Source: Rhodotorula mucilaginosa (lineage: Eukaryota; Basidiomycota; Microbotryomycetes; Sporidiobolales; Sporidiobolaceae). From it: 64,000 nucleotides of DNA. Below, piece by piece: positions 46,638-59,182 of this stretch. The stretch spans positions 930,001 through 994,000 of the forward strand of contig CP137873.1 of NCBI GenBank assembly GCA_034406715.1, written 5' to 3'. Every line of letters starts with the position of its first letter. Positions within the stretch are counted from its first letter, which is position 1. Below the pieces are notes generated by a model. It saw nothing but the letters and a program-made list of their open reading frames with translations, was not told the origin of the DNA and made no database searches. Both the position numbers and the translations under genes were made by a program.

Positions 46638-46706
46638 CAGGGGCGAGCGCGAAGATCAGGAAGGCGACGTCAGCGATCGCTGCGAGGAGTTCAAAGCTCG
46701 AGAAGG

Positions 46707-46712
46707 CACGTG
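46707..46712. promoter_or_regulatory. CACGTG E-box 2 upstream of the Git1-like gene
   Basis: Second perfect CACGTG (context GGCACGTGCG), about 313 nt before the transporter ATG and 75 nt from the first. Confidence 0.4.
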
Positions 46713-47024
46713 CGTCGCCCCCTCGTAGAGATCTCCAACCTCGCGTCGCTACACTCGCCACACGCTCAGCGACATACTATAGACACCGCTCAAGGTGCGT
46801 TTGTAGGCCCGGGATACATACACCACGTTGCTGTACCGGCCGGTTCGTAGGGATTCCGGCCGCCGGCAGTGCGGGCCCACTTTGGCGCAGCGGGGCTCCT
46901 CGATTGACCTTCTCAAGTTTCTTTTGATCAAATCTCGCTGCCACCTGGTTGACAGGCTCCCCTCTCGCACGCATTGTTCGACAGCTCCTTCTGCTTCTCG
47001 TTCCATCGCAATCTGCCCGCCGAG

Positions 47025-49673
47025 ATGGCCACCGAAGTCTCACCCGTGCAGGACCGCGCACTCAAGCCTCGCCGCGGCCTGGGGAAGGTGCGGACGGACT
47101 CCTGTTTTTGGGGCCCAGACACGAGCAGCCTATCAGCTGACACCCTCCTACTCTTCGATCGCCGGCTGCTGACCCTTGCAATGCGGCGCGTTGCTCTCGA
47201 CAGTATGGCATGATCTTTGCTTGCGGAACAGCGCTCTTGTGAGTCCCCGGTCTCTTCCCAAGCGAGTCTTTCGCAGGAGCGCGAGGTTCGAACCGCTGAC
47301 TTCTGGCTCACAGTTCCGACGGCTATGTGGTGTGCTTTTTCTTTCCGACGGGGCTCTTTCGTCGCCTGTATCCCTGCAGCACGAGCGGGCAACCCTGTGG
47401 CTTCCGCTCTCGCCAAATCCGGCGGAGAAGGAGGCGCGCGAAGCTGACCCACCCGATCCTTGGTTTCCCTTCCCTTCCTCAGAACTCGGCTGCAGGATCG
47501 GTCAACACCATTCTGAGCCGACTCTACCCCGAGCAGTATGGAAAGAACCATTGTGCGTCGTTTCCTCCCCCTGGTGGTTGCGTCCGCGCGATAATTGAGC
47601 TGACCTGCCTTTTCGTCGCGCAGACTCGACGCTGTTCTCCGGCATGGCCTATCTTGGAACTGTTATCGGACAGCTCACGTTCGGTTTCTTCGTCGATCGC
47701 TATGGTCGCAAGTACGGTAAGCCCGGGCTGTTCTGATTCTCTGGTCGAAGCGAACCGCGAACTGATCGACTCGGGATGTTGCGCGCAGGCATGCTCGCGG
47801 CCAGTGTCATCATGATCGTCGGTTCGGCACTCTGCGCGGGCGCATACGGCGCGGGAGGATCTATCGATGGCATGTTTGCGGCTTTGATCGTGTACCGGCT
47901 CATCACCGGAATCGGAAGTGCGTTGGTTGGCCGTATTCAGCTGGCCCTCGCATGGCCGGCAACCCGTCCTCACAAGTACCGGAAACTGATCTTCCTTTGG
48001 CTTGCAGTTGGCGCCGAATACCCTTCAGGATCCGTTGCAGCCAGTGAGAGTACCGAGAACGTCGGTGTTCCCGCGCGCTGGCAGCACGGCCTCTTCGTCC
48101 TCGCGACAAACACGGCGGTGAGCGGTCGTGTTTACTCCGATTCTGAACAGCTCATACTGATCACTTTCCCACCGTAAGATCGACGTCGGCTTTGTGGTCG
48201 CCGCGTTCGTACCGCTCGTTCTGCTCTGGATCTTCTCCGAGAACCACCTCCGAGCAGTTTGGCGCTTGACCTTCGGAATCGGTATTGTTCCCGCCCTCCT
48301 CGTGCTCTTGTGGCGCTTGCGGATGCCGCGCGAACCGGAGCGGTATCGTAAAGCCGCCATTCGCAAGAATGTCCCGTACCGGCTCATCTTCCGGCGCTAC
48401 TGGAAGAGTTTGCTGGGCGTCTCGCTCTGCTGGTTCCTTTATGAGTGAGTGAATGCCCGTTTTGGCTTTCAATGTTGTACCTCTATGCTCACGTTAGACT
48501 CTGCAGCTTTATCACGGTACGTGGCTTCGTCTCCCGCGCTGCTTGATTCAATGGATCCGATCACAACTTTCTCCCCTTGACGTACCTGACTCGCCGCCAC
48601 CGCGCCCTCCCGCAGTACCCCTTCGGACTCTTCTCGACTCGGATTGTCGACATCATCACCGGCGGTTCCGACAAGCTAAGCACTGTCTTCGTGTGGGGAG
48701 TCGTGATCAACGCCTTCTACCTCCCCGGCACGTTCGCCGGTGCTTTCATGGTCGACTGGATCGGCCCCAAAAAGCAGTTGATCCTCTTCCTGTGCTTGCA
48801 AGGCATCACGGGGTCAGTATCCCTTTCCTTGCCACGCAGTTATCCTTGACAGAGCTGATTTTGTTTTGCCACCGGCAGCTTCTTCATGTCCGGATTCTAC
48901 ACCCAACTCACGGAGCACGTCGCCGCGTTCGCCGTCGTGTATGGTATTTTCCTCTCGTTTGGCGAAGCCGGTCCTGGAGACTGCCTCGGGCTCCTTGCCT
49001 CGAAGACTTGGCCGACCGCCGCGCGAGGTCAGATGTGTGAGTTCTTTCACTACAACCACTTGATATTACACCTGGTGCTGGCCCCACGTCCAGTCAACTT
49101 TGTGCCTTGGTATCGTTTGCGGGCGAACCTCCGTGGCGTTAGCGTTCTATGCGAAGAAGCGCTCCTGCTAAGATTCTGACGCTGTTACTTTGGACCACTC
49201 GAACAGACGGTCTTGCTGCTGCTATAGGCAAGATCGGAGCGTACATTGCTAAGTATTATTTCTTTGTGTGGGTGACTACTCAAGACTAACCTGCGATTCT
49301 CTCCACAGGCGTCTGGGCGTTCCCGGCCCTCATTGACGATGTGAGCATCTCCGTGCTTTCTTGGCCCGGCGGAGCTGCTCTTTCTGACTCTCTCTATATT
49401 CGACAGTTCCCCAAGGGGCCGAAGCAGACCTCGGGTCCCTTCTGGGTCGGCAGCGGTCTTGCTTTCGTCAGCGCTTTGATCGCCCTCGTCCTGATCCCCG
49501 AAGCCAAGATGGACGGCATGACCGCAGAGGACGAGCGCTTCCGGGAGTACTTGCAGGCGAACGGTTTCGACGTCTCGCAGATGGGAACGCACAGCCAACT
49601 CTCGTCCGGAGACGACTCGGCGTACGAGGTCGACACCCGCGGCGAGGACAAGAAGGCGGCCCAGATGGATTGA
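47025..49673 (+). CDS. MFS transporter, Git1-like (glycerophosphodiester/phosphate symporter family)
   Basis: Plasma-membrane proton symporter of the phosphate:H+ symporter branch. More than ten exons; ATG 47025, first exon 47025-47087, stop TGA 49671-49673. Seen in order: [53 protein letters not shown] (MFS loop 2-3 signature), [19 protein letters not shown], then [20 protein letters not shown], which are typical of Git1, followed by IPEAKM and an acidic cytosolic tail ending KKAAQMD. About twelve membrane helices are expected. Yeast Git1 imports glycerophosphoinositol and is induced by phosphate starvation through Pho4. The substrate here could also be glycerophosphocholine or phosphate. 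Confidence 0.85.
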
Positions 49674-50056
49674 TTCGCCCATGTCCCCTTCCCTTCCTGT
49701 TACATCGTCCTGTGTGCACTTTCTCCACTATATCATTGTTTCAACAGACAAGCGTAGCGTCCATACATAGCCGCGCTGGCTTTCTCAGGCGTGGCCGGCA
49801 CCTTCTTAAATTCGAATAGAAGCCCAATATCTATGCAGAAGAAAAACGCTCTCGAATCTCGCGCTTAGTGACTTGACTCGCGACTATGGAAGGTATCCTT
49901 TGACTCGGAGCTGATGGAAAAAGGGCCGGGACGCATGGCAAGCCGACGGCTTCGTCGTGTCGGCCGAGATGTCGCTTCCGTGCCGCGCCCTCACGCTTTG
50001 TCAGCTTGACTTACACACGCTGCCTAGACTCGGCCGCACGCGCATAGACAGCCAGC
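49674..50056. other. intergenic, no gene seen
   Basis: 383 nt between the transporter and the dehydrogenase, same strand. Nothing beyond UTR/promoter is apparent. Confidence 0.5.
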
Positions 50057-51414
50057 ATGACCGCCGATAAGCTCCACCTTACGACTGCGCTCGTGTACGG
50101 CCACTTGCCCGAAGTGATCGATTCGCTCGAATCCATCTTCGACGAAGTCATCTTCTACGACATCCAACAGTTTGCGAGCGACATCGAGGACCAGCCGCAG
50201 CCGACCGACGAAGAACTCGCACGGACCGATGTCTTTCTCGGCTTCCACATGCCGCCGAGGGTCAAGGACTGGAAGCAGACGCCCCGGTTGAAGCTGTTCC
50301 AGGGTTGCTCGGCTGGCTACACGCACGTCACCGACTCGGACTACTACAAGAGCATCCCGAAAGACGCCGACGTCATCTTTGCGTCCGCTTCTGGGATCCA
50401 TGTGTTGGTCGCTGCTCTCCTGGTCGTGTGTCGAAAGTTTGATTGACTCACCCCGCATGGATCCCTCTGCAGATCTACCATTGGCGAGCACGTTCTCGGC
50501 ACCGTCCTCATGCTTACGCACAAGCTCAACTACCTCAACTACACGATGCACGCCGAGCAGCGATGGGTTCCGCACAAAGAACTCGGCGGGCAGTTCATCC
50601 GCGACCTGCCGACCATGAGCGTCGGAATCATCGGCTACGGACACATCGGTGCGTTTTTCGAGACGCGTTGATCTGCTCAGAACCGGCTTGCGAGCAGGAA
50701 GGCGCGGAAACAGAAACTGACCCGAGACCCTGCGCTCTCTCAGGCCGCGAGACCGCTCGTCTTTTCCACTCGTGCGGGTCCAAGATCTACGCGCTGACCC
50801 GGAACGGTCAGCCGACGCCCGAGAGCGGCTACATCATCCACGGCACGGGCGACCCTTCGGGCAGTCTCCCCGAGCAGTACTTTGCGACCTCGTCGCGCTC
50901 GTCGACCCTCTCGTTCTTTTCGGCGTGCGACGTCGTCGTCAATACTTTGCCGGACAGCGAGCACACGCGTGGATTCATTGGCGAGGCGGAACTCGAGGCG
51001 ATGAAGGGCGATGCCATTTATGTCAATATCGGACGCGGGACGACCACCAATCAGGAGGCGCTCGTCAAGGCTTTGCAGGCCAAGCCGAAGGACGGCGAGG
51101 AAGAGGGCGCGACCGGCACGCTGCGGATCGGAGGAGCCAGTCTCGAGTGCGTTTGCCCCCCCGCGTTCGATGCAACCTCCGACCGCCGAGCAAAAAGGAC
51201 TGACCCTTTCCCCCGCAGCGTGACCACCCCCGAACCGCTCCCTTCGCCTCACCCCCTCTATACTTTGCCGAACGTCGTGCTGACGCCGCACATGTCTGGA
51301 CTCTCGCGGCTGTACGGAACCCGGTGCGGCGACTTGCTCGAGAAGAATGTCCAGCGGTTGCGGCAGGGTAAAGGCGCTTTGAACGCGTTCCGCGGGCGCG
51401 GCGAAGACGACTAG
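50057..51414 (+). CDS. D-isomer-specific 2-hydroxyacid dehydrogenase
   Basis: NAD(P)-dependent 2-oxoacid/2-hydroxyacid oxidoreductase. Four exons (50057-50403, 50473-50648, 50744-51146, 51219-51414) give 373 residues. The substrate domain ends LKLFQGCSAGYTHV. The Rossmann domain carries VGIIGYGHIGRETARL (GxGxxG), VVVNTLPDSEHTRGFIG, YVNIGRGTTTNQEAL with the catalytic-type Arg, SLDVTTPEPLPSPHPLY, and LTPHMSG with the catalytic His. The usual catalytic Glu (ALDVFEPEPLP context) falls in VTTPEP, where the sequence reads T-T-P, so its position should be checked. The linker between NADG-like and the cofactor loop is longer than usual. The specific substrate is unknown. Confidence 0.88.
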
Positions 51415-51646
51415 ACTTTGTAGAAACAAAAAAGATCATTCTTTAACTTTCGGATGTATATCTGTTTTGGCTCGCTCAGATTTCCACAGCGGTCGGGGCG
51501 GGTTCCCTGAAAGAGACGGCTGACATTGGCTGACATTATTCAAGTCTTTCAATTTCCTGGAAGAGGTTTACTACATTTCGGATCGCGCTCGCTTGTGAGT
51601 GCGAGTGGTGTAACTGAGACAATACAGGGGGGGTTGTTGAGGGTCC

Positions 51647-53516
51647 CTAGGCACAGGTGAGGGATTGGTCGCCGCCGGGTCCTTTGGCCTGCAGCGAGTC
51701 GTCAAAGGCCGGTTGGGTGACAGTCGAATTGCCGGCACCGGAGCAGCCAAAGATAGTCTACGTTGGAAGTATATCAAAAATGCATCAGCACCGTTTGAAA
51801 AGTTGTGCGAGATCGACAGTCGCCCGAATCGGAACGCACCGGCAAACCACCGAGAAGCTGGTTCTGCAGACCAGTTAAAAGGGTGGACACGCCATCGACA
51901 AGCGGAACGCCGAGTGTAGCTGGACTCTGACTCGACAGGAGCTGGTACAACTGGCAGCCGATCTCGTTCGTGTTGCCCGAAGCGATGATGCTCGAGAGCG
52001 GGCTCGGAAGGGTGTTGCCGGCGGCGAGTGTGCCCGGCGCGTTGGCGACGACGTTGGCGATCCCGTACGGGGTCGCGCGACGGTACCAGTTGTCGGGGAT
52101 CTGCTCCGGGACGGCGCAGATAGTGCCGTCATCGTTGATCTTGAAACCCATCAACGGCGCAATGTTCTGGAGCGTCGCTTTTCCGCCTGCACCGTAGGTG
52201 CCGTTGCTGAAAAACTCGGGGACTGTCGGCGAGGCCGAGTTAGCAGTGCTGACAGATGAGAGACGACCGAGTCCCACTCACTGATAGGGTACGCGGCGAG
52301 CTGCGCAGAGTGAAAAGAAGATAATCAGTTTTCGCCCGCCTTGGACCGCTCCGGAGCGAGCGCGACTCACGATAACGACCAGCGTCGGACCGTTTGCATA
52401 GTACTTCGGGTTGTTCTGGATCGAGAGTTGGCTGTTCTGACCGAACAAGGCGTTGAGGGTCGGGGTGTCAAAGTTGCCACCGTTCTGTTTGGCGAGCGCG
52501 AGCAGGCGGCGGAAGCGGTCCGGCTGCTGGCTGTGGTTGTCTCCGTTGTCGAGGTAGAAGCTGCGGATTATAGGCGTGTCAGATCGACTTGGGAAGACAG
52601 TAAGTCGGGAAAAGAGGCTTACTCGTTGCGAGTCGGCGAGCTGTCTCCCTCGCAGCGCGAATGGGCGTCCAAGCCGAATTGACGACTGACACTCTTGGAG
52701 CCGATTCCAGAACCCGAGTAGGTCCTATCGTCCTCGCCGCCGACTGCGAATGCGCAAATGTTCAAATCGTCAGCGAAGGAGTTTACGAGCAAGGACGGCG
52801 CACGAAAAAAAGAAGGGGGATCGCGCTCACTCGAGAAAGTCTGCGTCTGAAGGTTACCGCCATAGGTCACGGCAATGAAGCAGAGCAGGCCCGAGAGGTC
52901 CTCGCCCATGTTGAAGACTTGCTTGGTCGCCGAGATGACCTGCTGCGCCGTGACGATTCCGTTCCGGGGCAAGTAGCCGTGGTTCGCGAGGGCGTTCAAA
53001 CCCGGGCAGACGCCTCGTTGGCTGCAGTCGGGCGTGCGGAGAAAACGTCAGAGCGGGAAGGAGCAGGGAAGAAGATCGCACGCATGAAGAGAGAGGTAGG
53101 AAGGCTCACTCGGTCGGACCGGGAGCTTGGAACGGGTGGTTCACGTCCGGGAAGCGATTGCTCGCGTCGACGTTGGAAGCGCCTCCGGTAGCGAGTCCGT
53201 TGACGAGGTTACCGAGCGCGCCAGTGACGCCCGAAATGACTCCGCCGGCGGTACTGCCGACGCCCGTCACGAGGCCGCCCAGGACGCCACCGAGGAGGGC
53301 GCGCTCTTCGAGCTTCTCGGCGCGCCTGTGCAGCATCTCGTCGTAGGCTGCCGTTTGGAGATTGATCGCACGTGAGTCAGTTTTGAACTGGATGCCGCAA
53401 CGGGAGACGACAAGTTGCCACTCACCGCGTTCCGCACCCGGACCTGCCATCCATGGGTACGCGCTCGACTGCAGAGCCTGCGCTAGCACGAGGAGCGAGA
53501 GAATACCGAGCTTCAT
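51647..53516 (-). CDS. secreted heme-thiolate peroxidase (chloroperoxidase/UPO family)
   Basis: Extracellular heme-thiolate peroxidase or peroxygenase. Multi-exon minus-strand gene from MKLGILSLLVLAQALQSSAY, a clear signal peptide, to a TAG at 51647-51649. Motifs: HPFQAPGPTEQRGVCPGLNA then LANHGYLPRNG, whose Cys is the family's heme ligand; RCEGDSSPTRND, matching the EGD-x-S-x-x-R acid-base motif of long-type unspecific peroxygenases; and a C-terminal part with FFSNGTYGAGGKATLQNIAP. The usual PCP reads VCP here. A hydrophobic Gly/Val-rich stretch (LLGGVLGGLVTGVGSTAGGV) follows the propeptide-like N-terminus. The last exon ends GDQSLTCA. Substrate range cannot be read from the sequence. Confidence 0.87.
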
Positions 53517-54336
53517 CTTTGGTAGCACAGTTTAATTTCCTCTCTTGAGAGAGAGAGTCGAGCGAGAAAGCACGAGCGGGTGGATAACAGCTTGTCGACG
53601 GGGACCCTCGTGTGGGGCCAGCGAGCGACGCCAAATCAGGGCGCGGACATTTCCTGCACGCTCTCGCCGGAGAAGAAGCTGCAGATGCAGCTCATGAGTG
53701 CAAGCACACGCGCTGCAGTGAGTTCGTGCAGGGGCCGCATGCGCTAACGCGAAGCGATCGACGAGGTACCCTTCAAGGCACGTACGCATTAATGAATTCA
53801 TACTGGCATATTGATATGAAGCCCCCCCGTCACCTGACCTTCTCAAAAACGGCGAGTGGACCGATTCTTGCGTTCGGTGTCACAGAAATAGCATATTGTA
53901 CGCGGACTCGGCTCGATCACCGTGTCTGAGCCGCGAACACGAAGCTGTGGAAGGTTCTCCGTGCTGTAGCGCTAGTATAGTATGTATTCGGTGGGCGAAG
54001 ACGAGAGGCCGCTGCGGTCAGGTTCCAGGAAGATCAGCAAGAGCGGTGAAAAGCATCGGGTGACGTGGTGAAGAGACAAAAGACCGTACAGTAGCGCGTT
54101 CACGAGAAGCGAACGATCGCGTGCGCTTGAGTACAGATCTCGCCGATCGATTCCAGGTAGCGAACGTCCGCGGGAGACGGTGTCCGGCGCCAGCGAGCTG
54201 GAAGTAGAGTTGCGAATACGCGGCGCCTGTACGCCCACCAAAGCGTAGTGGAAAGGGAGTGCGACCGACAAAGATAGAGTGCCTCAATTCGAAAAGAGAG
54301 AGAGAGAGACGATCTCCGCCCGGTGAGGCCGATGCG
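53517..54336. other. intergenic, no gene seen
   Basis: 820 nt upstream of the peroxidase start and downstream of the acyltransferase stop. Locally lower GC. No exon, tRNA or repeat could be supported. Confidence 0.5.
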
Positions 54337-56036
54337 CTACAAGTCCGTCTTGCCGATCGACTGGACCTGCCCATCACCTGCGAGTCGGACGAACACCCAG
54401 AGGAGGATAGATACGATACTGGCGAGGATATCCCGGCGGCGAGTCCACAGCAGATATGCGACGAGGAAGGGCCAGCCGAATTGGAACGCGGCGGGGATTT
54501 CCCAACTCGGTTGACGGAGCGAGACGGGCCAGCGGTACTCGCCTCGTCGCTCTTCGTCATCGCTGTCGTCGTCGTCGTCGTCGCTGCTGGCGTGGATTCC
54601 GTGACTGCGTGTCGCACTAGTTGCGCCGTTGCCGCCGCTCCCGTTCCCGCGCTCGCCTCGCTTCCCGACACCGACACCGACACCACCAGCAACGAAGGTC
54701 CCTCGAGTCCTGAACTGCTCCAACAGGGCGTCCTTTTCCGCCCATCGATCATACAACCACCGCTCAAACGCGCGCTTCTCGTCCTCAGTCCCTTCTCCGT
54801 CGGCGGCGTCGACGGCGTCGAGTTCCCCGAGCGGGATCTCGGACAAGCTGAATGCCCGGATGTGCATGTGCAGCTCGGGAGGTGCGATGTGCGAGAGGAG
54901 TACGGAAGGGAGGGTGTAGAAATCAGAGGCGTAGATCGGGGAGGCGGAAGTGGAGGGCGAGGAGCGAGGGAGCGGATAGCCGACGGTGATGTCGACTAGG
55001 CGGAGGGAAGGCGTGGTTCGCGCGAGTTGGCGGAGTCTACGGCGTTTTCTCTCGGGGGTCAGTTGATGAGCGCAATTGCGGCGATAGTCTCGGAATGATC
55101 TCACGCGAAAAAGAGGCCGGTCGATCGCGGCAGGAGGAGGTGTTTAAAGTCGGCGACTGTGTGGAGAGAGAGAGAGATGGCCATCTCAGCCTGTTGCCGC
55201 TCACGCTGGTGTCCCCAATTACAATCCACTCACTCTGGGTCTTGTCCGCGTACTTTTTCGAGATGCCGCGCGTGTTGGCCGTGACGATGGTCCCTTCGGG
55301 GAACAGCAGCAGCGCCATCGGTTCCCCAATCCGGGCATTCTCTCGCGCAATCTCGTCGAGCTGCCTCGCCAACGGTTCTTTGTCGGTCGCCCACTTGCGC
55401 GCCATAAAAATGAAGCCAAAGAGTTGACATGCCGAGCCGACGATGGGGATCCGCCGGAGCGAGTTTTTGAGGCTGATGAAGAGCGAGGCCGAGTGATCCC
55501 CGTCGCGCGAGAGGTAGGCCAGGATCCAGAGGTAGATCCAGTCTGTCAGGGTCGTGTGGTTCGAGATCTGGAGAGGGCGAAGCGGGACAGCTTTTTTTTA
55601 GCAAGTGATCCTCGGGGCGGAAGAGCCAGCGCGGGCGGCAACGCACCCAGAGAGCCTTTTCGGGCAGCTTCAAGCTGACGAGCTTCCCGTCCGTGTCGCG
55701 TTCGATCCAGTCCTCCCCTTGGTCATGGCCTCGACCCGCACTGAGGACGAGTTCGGTCGGCGAGAACCACCTGACGATCAAGACGAGTAGCCTCCCGAAC
55801 GCTCGTTTGCCGAGTTGGCGGTACGTGCGTCGTGTTCGGATCGACCCATAGTACAGCGGGTACAGCAACACGAGCAGCAAGACGGTCGCGAGGATGCCGA
55901 CGTCAAACACGACGATGAATCCGACGGTGAGCGGTAACGTCACCGTCAGGAGCGAAGCGAGGCTTAGCGGCGGGCGCTGTGACACGGGCAGCGACCAGAG
56001 TGGCGGTTGCTGCTTCCCAAGCCCTCGGCTCGCCAT
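54337..56036 (-). CDS. lysophospholipid acyltransferase (LCLAT1/AGPAT-like)
   Basis: Membrane acyl-CoA:lysophospholipid acyltransferase. Four or five exons on the minus strand, ATG at 56036. N-terminal hydrophobic segments (LTVTLPLTVGFIVVFDVGIL, ATVLLLVLLYPLYYG) are followed by motif I NHTTLTDW (NH-x4-D), motif II-like FGFIFMARKW, and motif III LLLFPEGTIV, then IADFKHLLLPRSTGLFFALR. The C-terminal FERWLYDRWAEKDALLEQF is the element shared with lysocardiolipin acyltransferases and yeast Cst26. A Gly/Ser/Asp-rich insert and two further hydrophobic segments close the protein (FQFGWPFLVAYLLW, ILASIVSILLWVFV). The substrate may be lysocardiolipin or lysophosphatidylinositol. Confidence 0.87.
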
Positions 56037-56416
56037 CCTGCGGCCAGGATTCGCTGATCCGGGTTTGTTACGGGTCGACGCAAACCCGGAATTCCGGCTT
56101 TTTCGCTCGTCGACGACGCACGCTTCAACGCAGCGAGGCGAGAAAATTCAACACCGGGAATGTATAGCGACCCGCGCTCTACCCTCCGAATCAATCCGAG
56201 TGGCAAGGATCGCGGCGAATCGTCGAAAGAGCCCTGCGGTTCTAAGTTTAAACAGCTTTGCATTTCTTGCACGTACGCAAGGGAGTTGATGATGACGGAA
56301 GACTGTGTGTATGTGTGCAGGGGTGTACGACCTTTTGTTGTTCGGAAGGGGGGGTTCTTAGATCCGGGAAAACTAGACACAAGAGAGAGAGAGAGAGGAG
56401 GTTCGGTCTTTCGCGT
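56037..56416. other. intergenic, no gene seen
   Basis: 380 nt between the acyltransferase start and the triosephosphate isomerase stop. Contains a short GA-rich run (AGAGAGAGAGAG near 56384). Confidence 0.5.
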
Positions 56417-58181
<1,765 letters not shown>

Positions 58182-59182
58182 GATTTGGATCTAGTCTGCA
58201 GGCGTGGCGCGGCGAGGCTGATTGCGACGAGACGAGAGCCGAGACGTGAGATCGATGACGGCGACGACGAGAGAAGACGACGTAGGCGGGAGGGCGGCAG
58301 GGCATGCGGGCACATCAAGGATCAGCCTTTGGAGTATCTAACTAGCTGTATGACTCTGCTTGCACTCACGTATATGAGGATGCAGCGTCACGAGGTTCGG
58401 ATCAGGTCGGAGAGCGGAAACGAGTGACGACGACGGCGGCATAGCAAGGGCGGGCATGAGCATAGCGAGCACACAGGGCGGGTCAGCTCATCTCGGCGCA
58501 CTTCCTCATTACCCATCTACCGCTATACTCACGTTTCCGTGTGAATGGGTGAGCAAGCAGTCGAAACCGCGGCCAACTCTTCGTCTGCTGTCGACCGGCG
58601 AGAGAAAAGATTTTCCCCTCTCTTCGGTCCACCCTCGAATTACAGTGCACGAGCTCTCTTACCGATTGAACAGCCCGTCTCAGCTCGATCTAGCTTGTCC
58701 GAGTCGACCGCGGAAATCCTGGCAGTGTGGCTCGTCCAAGTCCGACGGCCTGATCCCTCGGGCAAGTTTCTCTCCTCAGAACCCTTCCTTAGCATGGTCG
58801 CACTTTGTCCACCGAGAACTTTGTCTCGTAGAGGCATCCAGACGTGCAAACTGTTCACGAGAGATGCGATTGAGGAAGCGCGCCGCTGCGAAAGCGCTCC
58901 CTGCGTGTTCTCGCGGCTTTTTACCCTGTCCAGACGCGATCTGATCCAGCGCTCCCGTGACATTCCTGACTGTCACAACGGGCTCGGACTCGTGAACAAG
59001 GTCAGGGCGGTCTACATCAGCCCCGCCGAGCGGGAGTCCGGACCGCCGTCTACTCAGACTCCTTCGCCCTCATCTTTCGCTTTTTTCGCCACAACGAGAT
59101 TCCCAACTCGAACGTCGCCGGACCCGTCCCGGACGCGACCGGATCAGCTGCGGTGGACTCGGTAGGGCTTGAAGCATCGACT
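58182..59182. other. divergent intergenic region, possible upstream exons
   Basis: About 1 kb between the isomerase and unknown-gene starts. The last ~130 nt are open in frame with the ATG at 59183 and read like protein (SFALIFRFFRHNEIPN), with an AG acceptor at about 59060, so the next gene may begin further upstream. A 206-codon open frame from 58545 has no recognised domain. Confidence 0.4.

Larger units (their letters stand above)
46362..47024. other. intergenic with promoter of the Git1-like gene
   Basis: 663 nt between the hydratase stop and the transporter start. Besides the two CACGTG boxes described separately, no gene or repeat is seen. Confidence 0.5.

Noticed and set aside
47284-47294. 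GGTTCGAACC, a tRNA B-box-like string
   Set aside because: It lies within an intron of the transporter gene. No matching A box, anticodon stem or acceptor stem could be paired on either strand.
58545-59165. 206-codon open frame as an independent gene
   Set aside because: No domain, no clear splice signals, and competing open frames of similar quality overlap it.
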